Positions 57,170 through 64,000 of a stretch of 64,000 nt of DNA are shown piece after piece. The notes beneath the pieces are model-generated. The model did not search any database and was not told where the DNA came from. It was given only the letters and a program-made list of their open reading frames with translations. The DNA comes from Imbricaverruca yamaguchii (taxonomy: Eukaryota; Arthropoda; Thecostraca; Neoverrucidae), in NCBI GenBank assembly GCA_034440575.1, contig JAOTOL010000994.1, positions 1-64,000 of the forward strand, read 5' to 3'. Position 1 is the stretch's first letter; each line of letters opens with the position of its first letter. The position numbers and the translations under genes are program-made.

Positions 57170-57985
57170 GCAGTGCCGCTCGCCGGCCGTCAGTGGTGCT
57201 GCGCTCCAATCGTTGCTGGTGCAGCCTCAGCTGTGGTGCCGCTCGCCGGCCGTCAGTGGTGCTGCGCTCCAGTCGTTGCTGGTGCAGCCTCAGCTGTGGT
57301 GCCGCTCGCCGGCAGTCAGTGGTGCTGCGCTCCAGTCGTTGCTGGTGCAGCCTCAGCTGTGGTGCCGCTCGCCGACCGTCAGTGGTGCTGCGCTCCAGTC
57401 GTTGCTGGTGCAGCCTCAGCTGTGGTGCCGCTCGCCGGCCGTCAGTGGTGCTGCGCTCCAGTCGTTGCTGGTGCAGCCTCAGCTGTGGTGCCGCTCGCCG
57501 GCCGTCAGTGGTGCTGCGCTCCAGTCGTTGCTGGTGCAGCCTCAGCTGTGGTGCCGCTCGCCGGCCGTCAGTGGTGCTGCGCTCCAGCCGTTGCTGGTGC
57601 AGCCTCAGCTGTGGTGCCGCTCGCCGGCCGTCAGTGGTGCTGCGCTCCAGTCGTTGCTGGTGCAGCCTCAGCTGTGGTGCCGCTCGCCGGCCGTCAGTGG
57701 TGCTGCGCTCCAGTCGTTGCTGGTGCAGCCTCAGCTGTGGTGCCGCTCGCCGGCCGTCAGTGGTGCTGCGCTCCGGCCGGTGCTGGTGAAACTCCGTCTG
57801 CAGTGCCGCTCGCCGTCCGCCAGTGGTGTTGCGCTCCGGCCGGTGCTGGTGAAACTCCGTCTGCAGTGCCGCTCGCCGGCCGTCAGTGGTGCTGCGCTCC
57901 AGTCGTTCCTGGTGCAGCCTCAGCTGCGGTGCCGCTCACCGGCCGTCAGTGGTGCTGCGCTCCAGTCGTCGGGCAGTAGTTTCAC
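57170..57985 (+). repeat. 63-bp minisatellite between convergent genes of element C
   Basis: About 13 units of GCCGCTCGCCGGCCGTCAGT, GGTGCTGCGCTCCAGTCGTT and GCTGGTGCAGCCTCAGCTGTGGT (63 bp). Most are near-identical; two units near 57775-57880 carry GGCCGGTGCTGGTGAAACTC. The period is 21 codons, so three plus-strand frames stay open for 200-310 codons; they are not supported as proteins. It starts about 110 bp after the YqaJ stop. Confidence 0.9.
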
Positions 57986-58235
57986 CACGTCGAAGTACCT
58001 CGCGCGCGTTTCGGATTGACGGCCGTAACATGACCTCACTGTGGTGTACGTGATACAGAAAACACAAATACGATATATTGGATCAAGTCAGTGTTCGTGA
58101 ATTCCCTACAAACCGCCGAAACCACCCACATGGTGGCAGGCTGGTCAAACTCAATCACACACACACACACACGCAAACAAACACATAGCCTATGTACGAA
58201 GCGCATACTCATACCACTTCCTAACCTCGACCATC

Positions 58236-61029
58236 CTAGGCGTCGATCGCGAACTTGTCTTCCGCAAGAATTGGAGAGCACAGGTTGGTAAGCCCACAGA
58301 TGACATTGAGCAATGATGACACATATGGCACCATCCTCCACGGCAGTTTCGCATTCAAAATACTGAATTGCCTCAAACGTCCGATTGCCCTTTCAACGTG
58401 TACTCGAGCTCGAGCAAGATCTGCAGTGTGCAACGCATCAGACTTAGGCAGCTGTTTCTGCTTGCGGAGGTACGGGGGCCGATGGAGGGCGATGCCGCGT
58501 TGAAAAAGTGCATCATCTATGAGAAAGCCTTTATCGGCCATCACGGCATCTACAAATGGTTCCAGCTTCTCGCACAGTCCGCTATGCTCAAATATAAATT
58601 TGTCGGACACTCGTCCACCATACACACGACTCACAAATGTCACAGTACCCGCGGGCGATACACCAACCATAAACTTCACAGTGTGTGTGCCTTTATAGTG
58701 GGAGTAAGTACCCAGCCTACAAGAGAGACATTTTGTACGCTCGACAGGTGCCTCAGTGCAGTCAACTACCACTCTGGTGTTTTTGTATTTCCCAAAGCAA
58801 CGTGGCATATTTGCCATTACCTCGGCTTTGTCTGGCCACAAGATTGCGGCACTTAGCACTGCACTTAGAGTTGGCAAAGTCTGATAGAAGATATTACTAC
58901 ATGCAGTTCCGGATTTACGACAGAGTATTGCCAAAAAAGCTGAAAAAAAGATTGAGCTTAAGCTTCATACATACAAGAATGATGCCTGTGGACATGTCTA
59001 TATCCTTCCCTACTTGTTTCTTGCAGCAGGTGTCAAGTGCATTAAGCAAAGCAAAACTGTTAATTCCAGTTGATACTCGCAGCTTTTCTTCTGTATCCAG
59101 CATGTTCATGATCGTATGGTTGTGCTGGTTGATGACGTCTGGTGATGATATTCCGTGCTGTTTTAGAACGGAGTGCACGGCGTCCATGCTGGGCAGCTGA
59201 GGTACATTTTCAGTGTCCACCAGAGTTTCATCAGGCACCTCCGCCGACTCTTGGTAGGCAACTGAAGGAGTTACAATTTCGATGTTATGCAAGTATGAGA
59301 AATTATGTACATACACAGATATTGCACATGACAATGGAGGCTGGGGCTTCGTCAATTTATGAACGTGACCAAAACCAGTTGAACCAATTGTTCCCATGCA
59401 GTTCCACGCCAAGTGTGCAGAAGATTGCATGGCCACGCACCTGTACACCTGCTAAAATATTACAAACAGCATAGTATTGAATGCTGTGATATCAATAGCA
59501 AGACTAATGTATGCCAAGAAAAGGCACAGCCAATTATCTGAACTATGCGATGGGAAAATTAACAGCATAATTCTGATCAAGGCACTGACCTGACTCCTGG
59601 AGGATGGTCTCAGGGTCAAAGATGCTGTGGACGTGCTCCCCCCATGCAGGAAGAGGAGCTCTCAGTTCCTCATGCTGTTCCTGTACATTTTCATCTCTGA
59701 GTTGTTTTCTCAACCGGCGGAAATCAAGCTGAGCATTCTGCTTTGCAGAAGTAGCTCTAGAACAGCTCAAAACAGGCAGATTTTGAGAAGGCAAGGTGTT
59801 CCTCTTCAAGTAAGGTTTCTTCGATGGGTACGCTGCAATTAGCAACAGAAGTTAGCATAAGAGCATGGAGAGCCACATCTTTCATCCGATCAGTAAGTGG
59901 TCTGAGACCTGAAAAGGGTAAATGGGCACTGAATGACGAAACCTGGTCGATGCACCCTAAAACTCAAATAACCAACCAACCAATCAATTCGATTAGTGCC
60001 TACCTATATTTCATAGCAATTTTGAAAAATAACAGCAAAGCATGCCATATTAGCTTGCAGAAAAATGGGAATTAAATATTTATAGAGTAATCATTCTATT
60101 TTTCACTGGCACATGTTCATGGATACATCAACCACTGCGATTGCCGACATTGGTGCAGCATTAATGTGGGACAAGTATAACAATTACAACATGAGTATGC
60201 ATGCTACATTACCCAACATTAGGTATACAATAGTGGTGAATCCCTGATTATGCAACACCAATAGCAGAATTACTCTGGAAAGAAGACCAAGAAAGCGAAG
60301 AATCATGAGACCAAAATGTAGCAGTTTTTATCTAAGCTAATGTACTGTCAAGCAAATGAACCTTCAGAGTGAATATTAAGAGGTAAGAAAATAGATTTAG
60401 AATGATATGTTACTTGGAAAGTGTTTGGTTGAGCGATGTCCATAAGATGCCACTGGTAAGATATTGTATGCAAAATATATCAAAAGGGTAATAATAAGAG
60501 ATAGACAAAAAAGAATTCATTTGATGTAGAAGAATATGGTCAGTTGCATAATAGGCTTCACCACGAGTCCAAAACTGGCACAAAACTTTATATAAATACC
60601 AAATAAATTTGAACGCATCCCTTATGTGCACATGATTTAAATACCGACAATTCCTCAAGGTTGCTTAATTTTACCTTTTGCATTACATGCTAATTGTACA
60701 TGTAGATATGCAGTTTATCATTATGTGTATGAAAGCAATATGGTAGAATTACATGCTGGTAACACCAATAGTTTTATGAAGCCTTCATCCATATATACAT
60801 ACCAGAAAGTATATAATCATCCATCTTGAAGTGCTTGCTGCATACCTTCATGTGCCTTGATGCTTTCTTGCCCATTTTTAAAATGTTGTGCCACTTTTTT
60901 GAAAGTAACTTATCTCTCGGGAAGCGATGGAAGCTGACTTCAGGTTCCCTCCTGTGCAATGATTTGCATTGTGGAACACACCAATATGTATTGGACTTGC
61001 TCACCTTATCCACTTGATTCATCATGTTC
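58236..61029 (-). CDS. THAP + HTH + DDE transposase of element C (three exons, one frameshift)
   Basis: Exons 61029-60803, 59832-59590 and 59261-58236 join in phase (donors TTTCTG/GTATGT and GAGTCAG/GTCAGT; acceptors ATTGCAG/CG and CTTCAG/TT). Exon 1 is a THAP zinc finger (WCVPQC, FHRFP, KKWHNIL, VCSKHF: C18, C22, C64, H67 of the frame), which binds DNA ends. Exon 2 is a polar linker. Exon 3 has the helical HTH_Tnp_4-type segment (TGINSFALLNALDTCCKKQV..VCMKLKLNL) and a DDE_4/Harbinger catalytic core: VVVDCTE (Asp), VMADKGF (Asp) and HVERAIGRL (Glu). The catalytic set is complete. The frame slips by one near 58930-58950, at A6/A7 runs; this is either a real lesion or a homopolymer miscall. Stop at 58236. 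Confidence 0.85.
59918..59992 (+). mobile_element. Micro-retroposon copy 10, in transposase intron
   Basis: AATGGGCACTGAATGACGAA, then ACCTGGTCGATGCACCCTAA, AACTCAAATAACCAACCAAC and CAATCAATT. Full-length module in intron 1 of the THAP/DDE gene. Target duplication not obvious. Confidence 0.75.
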
Positions 61030-61205
61030 ACAGCTTTGCAAGAGCCCTCACACTCTCAAATTTCAAGGACCCGAAATAGTATGAGTTACAAGGACCCGAA
61101 ATAGTATGTTTCTGATAGCGCGCCAGATTTGTCACACTTTTATCCCCCCAACTGTAGTTCAACGTTTCTGCCGGCAGGCGGCAACCCTTTCGCCTTGAAC
61201 GGTCA

Positions 61206-62340
61206 ATACAACTGACCTAACTTGCTGGTGATCAACCAACTTGATATTTTTAAATCCAAGTTCTTGCATGGGTTGCTTCATGAAACAGGATAGTACTGCT
61301 AAACAGAGCCTGCTGCATGAACCATGGCCTTACCATCCAATCCATGAATTCTACTTCAACATCAGAATTTGGCAGGAAGTTTAATATGTCATTAATGCAC
61401 TGACACCACCACCTGGTAGCCCAACCTCAGCCTTATCATGCTAGCTGCCACCCCATCATCCCAGTCATGGTTAAATGTGAGCATGTGAAGTGAATCGGAC
61501 CCTGTGTTGTCATGGCAGGGGAGACCAGTGCAGAGCAGCACCCTAACGAACTGAGCAACCAGGACAGCAGTCTGATGCTTACATTTTCTGCAGACAAGAA
61601 TGGAAATCGGGATTTTTAAGCAGATGCAGTGTTGATTGATCTAGTTTGTTAAAAAAAATATATAGGCTAACAAACCTATCCTGCCTACCTACATCAGGCA
61701 CCTATCCATTCTAGTTACCCAGTAAATTCGCTTATAACCTCACTCTGCCAATCTAACAATGGCTCCAATTTGTCATCTGGCAGTCAATTGTCAGCTGCCA
61801 GATGCAGTAGGCTGGGTGCAGTCTCCACCCACAGAAGTAAAAAAGCTTATTGTTGTTTGCCAATGTAAGTCTAATTCTACTTATTTAAGCAGTGTAGATA
61901 GTAAAAGCTATTTTGCTATACCTATTGATATGAGAATTAGATTTGCTGTCAGTTTTTCATTCATGTGGATCATTAAGCCGGATATTCTCCCTCTATTTTG
62001 TTCCTGAGACCACATGACATGGGAGCACATTTACACTGTAAAACCGACTGCTGGCTCCCCTTGATCATGCACAAAGCTCATCTCTGGGTGAGTGATGCTG
62101 GAGTATATGGGGAGCCAACCCAGTGAGAGGACCTCAGTCTGCATACTAAGGCAGGCATGCACAAAAAAATGCATGCAGTTAAAGTTTTTGCGTGTAGAAA
62201 TGTTGTATAAACCAATAAATATTAATATTTAGTATCTATTTATCAATATTTATTTACAATAAATATTCAATTATAATTACCCACTTGAAACATTGAGCAT
62301 TTCTACAAATAGCCTCAAGCCGGTTGCCAAAGCAAGTAAC
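61206..62340. other. No gene seen
   Basis: Flank of element C. Short open frames only (61759-62007). If the THAP exon at 62.4 kb continues, its next exons could be here, but I cannot find one. Confidence 0.4.
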
Positions 62341-62385
62341 ATAACTTTAATTAAAAATGCTTAAAATGAACAGATGACTACATAC

Positions 62386-62655
62386 CTTGACGGAATGTTC
62401 ACGGACGGAATAGAGTTTGCGTAGGAACAGCTTGGCCTTGAAGCCCATGGACCGTTTCAGTAGGCATGATGGGTCAAAGTCACCTTCCACAAAATGGTTC
62501 GAACAGATCCGAGCCGTCTTCAAGTTCATCGGGTCCTGTCTCGCACACAGGTGCGCCCACTCTGCTCTTCTTTTAGCATCTTTCGGAAAATTAAAATACG
62601 AGATGTCAGGATTGTTCCTGAATGATGAAGCACACTTAGCCACAGAGCAGTCCCA
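62386..62655 (-). CDS. THAP zinc-finger exon
   Basis: The minus strand reads CSVAKCASSFRNNPDISYFN, FPKDAKRRAEWAHLCARQD, LKTARICSNHFVEGDFD: a THAP domain (C2CH, with the W and F.FP core). It ends at a strong donor GTCAAG/GTATGTAG (62386/62385), so it is a first or early exon. No in-frame ATG precedes CSVAKC: TAATGGGACTGCTCTGTGGC puts the ATG one base out of frame, so either a base is extra or the start is in another exon. It lies outside element C and is more diverged from C's own THAP than expected of a duplicate, so it may be a host THAP gene or another transposon's first exon. Confidence 0.7.
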
Positions 62656-62803
62656 TTACTATGAGCACTCAGCCTCAGAGCATAGCTAGTCAAAGACCAG
62701 AAAAGCCTATATATAATATACCGTACGCAGCCGCACCACCGCCAGAGATTTGAAACGACGGTTGTGCTCTGGCGCAGTAAATGCGCAAGAAATGTCTGAC
62801 GAA

Positions 62804-62811
62804 TGACGTCA
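62804..62811. promoter_or_regulatory. CRE site upstream of THAP exon
   Basis: TGACGTCA about 150 bp upstream of the minus-strand THAP exon, in a GC-richer stretch (62700-62860) that looks like a promoter. Binding by CREB/ATF factors is inference. Confidence 0.4.
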
Positions 62812-62855
62812 GAAATTAAAGTGGCCCTATGGCCGCTGAAGGGACGGCACCCCCT

Positions 62856-63276
62856 GGGTCCGTATCACGCAGGAAATTGGCTGCGTAGGTAGGTAGGTTT
62901 GCGCTCTGACCTCAGGGTGAAGTGTGAGTTATTTGTGTTTTTAATTTGACTAGCCTTGTACCGAGACCAACAGTGAAAGGAAAGAGCATTGCTCCTGTGA
63001 GTTATGAGAGACAAAGTTCAGCTGATCATCACGACTCCCTGCCTTGCGGTGCCATCCATTGTTCACTTCTTTGTCTCTATGCTTTGATGTGACCAAAAAT
63101 GACGATGTGTATCACTTATGCATATTACGTAGGCACTGACTAGGTACGTATGATTTTCCGTCAGCTCACGGTAAATAGACTCCATGCATTGAAAAAATAA
63201 TATCTATGAAAATGTACTCAGGAAGAAATCAGTTTGCACTCCGACTACAAACCCAGAAAGTAAGTTTCCCACTCTG
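62856..63276 (-). repeat. Dispersed repeat R, copy 4
   Basis: TGGGTCCGTATCACGCAGGA to AGTAAGTTTCCCACTCTG: reverse complement of 11408-11777 plus 18200-18245 with about 80-85% similarity by eye. It covers the whole short form without the 0.5-kb extension. Confidence 0.75.
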
Positions 63277-64000
63277 CCTGACATAAAGACAGATTAGGTG
63301 ATGGAAACAGATGCCAACATTTACCAACTAACAAGAGAGAATGACAGATAAAGAAAAGGATACTGGCAACATAGAGTTTGTTATTAGGGCTTTATGGTGT
63401 ATAGAGTGGCAACATAGAAACATGGGCTTGAACATAGAGATATAGACATAGGGATAAGGTGAATGGGTACACTTTCTTGATTGCTTTGCTTGGGCTGGGG
63501 TGGGAGTAGTGGCACAGGAACACAGTGGGACAGGAATGCAGTGGCACAGTGGGAGTAGTGGCACAGGAACACAGGAACAGTGAACACAGGACACTTGGGT
63601 TGCGATGGGGTACACTGGAACGGAACCTTTTTGATCAAACTATGTTCATTTTTAGTTTGCCATTGTGATAATGCTTGTGACTTTAGTGTGCACTGACAAA
63701 TTGAGCACTTGGATTGGTCATCAGCAAAGTGCAATAACAGGTGGGACTGAAACTTACCCTTACCTCATAACCATTACCAACCTTTTGGTTGGAAGATTAC
63801 CATAGTAATTCTGGATCTGAAATGCATAGACACACCAGTGATATCGTGGCTAGTACACCTCACACAGTACCAATGTCACATAATATACAACATACACAAC
63901 TGATAGAATAACAGTAGAACACCTCACATACTGTATAATGACATAAATTAACAAGACTATTGTTGGAAGCACTGGCTTGTCCTGAATGTCTCATTTTTTT
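63277..64000. other. Minisatellite-like stretch, otherwise no gene
   Basis: 63496-63600 contains repeated AGTAGTGGCACAGGAACACA / GGAATGCAGTGGCACAGTGG words. The minus-strand Cys/His/Val-Pro-rich open frames across it come from this repeat. The remainder to the window end is featureless. Confidence 0.5.

Larger units (their letters stand above)
53086..61205. mobile_element. DNA transposon C: ISL2EU/Harbinger-like, AT target duplication
   Basis: Ends are inverted: TGACCGTTTAACC at 53086 and TGACCGTTCAAGG read backwards from 61205, each outside base flanked by AT (53084-53085, 61206-61207). The 8,120-bp interior holds two convergent genes: a SWIM/YqaJ nuclease on the plus strand and a THAP/HTH/DDE transposase on the minus strand, with a 63-bp minisatellite between them. 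From memory, ISL2EU elements (relatives of PIF/Harbinger) carry such a pair and duplicate AT; this should be checked. Within its introns lie a CR1-like fragment and three micro-retroposons. The TIR is short, about 9-10 matched bases with a second similar patch (TGCC.CC..). Confidence 0.78.

Noticed and set aside
57071..58019. 300-residue repeat proteins (VVPLAGRQWCCAP, CRSPAVSGAALQ)
   Set aside because: The 63-bp minisatellite keeps three frames open. No sign which, if any, is translated.

Overview
This is eukaryotic, metazoan DNA. It has spliced genes, THAP and PHD zinc fingers, a ubiquitin-specific-protease exon, CR1-like and I-like LINEs, tRNA-derived SINEs and long microsatellites. There is no operon structure and no bacterial signal. 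The repeat mix fits an invertebrate, perhaps an arthropod, but I cannot name the species. The only clear host gene is the 3' part of a ubiquitin-specific protease near 20.9-21.3 kb. A THAP exon near 62.4-62.65 kb may be a second. Almost everything else is mobile or tandemly repeated DNA.

Layout. 0-3.3 kb: a broken LINE ORF1, then repeat-derived DNA. 3.3-10.35 kb: a nest of four layers. A 17-bp minisatellite is split by a near full-length CR1-like LINE; the LINE is split by a 2.7-kb DNA transposon (element A); A's transposase gene is split by a 36-bp retroposon. 10.35-11.4 kb: a palindromic CRE-like site and a cluster of inverted GTGTAAATC motifs. 11.4-19.1 kb: a dispersed repeat split by a 6.4-kb pogo/Tigger-like transposon (element B) with a six-exon transposase gene and a C-terminal PHD-like finger. 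20-21.3 kb: a 21-bp minisatellite in the intron before the USP exon. 21.6-22.3 kb and 44.0-44.45 kb: two long foldback inverted repeats. 22.4-34 kb: SINEs, a CR1-like fragment, a 0.35-kb tandem duplication and an unrecognised broken coding stretch. 34.7-40.8 kb: a decayed satellite of about 165 bp broken by SINEs, TA tracts and a 16-bp array that reverses orientation. 45.3-52.6 kb: a second reversing 16-bp array, an I-like LINE, CR1-like fragments and dispersed repeats. 53.1-61.2 kb: an 8.1-kb DNA transposon (element C) with two convergent genes, a SWIM/YqaJ nuclease and a THAP/HTH/DDE transposase.

The most striking theme is a tiny retroposed module of about 30-70 bp: a GGGCGC...GCGCCC hairpin followed by a short simple-repeat tail. 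It occurs about ten times on both strands, six copies having target-site duplications of 8-14 bp. The same module is the 3' end of the I-like LINE at 46.4-47.9 kb and resembles the tail of tRNA-derived SINEs here. The simplest reading is one LINE machinery, recognising a short 3' hairpin, that moves SINEs and also leaves ultra-short copies inside other elements and genes.

All boundaries, splice sites and family calls come from reading the sequence by eye; no database search was possible.
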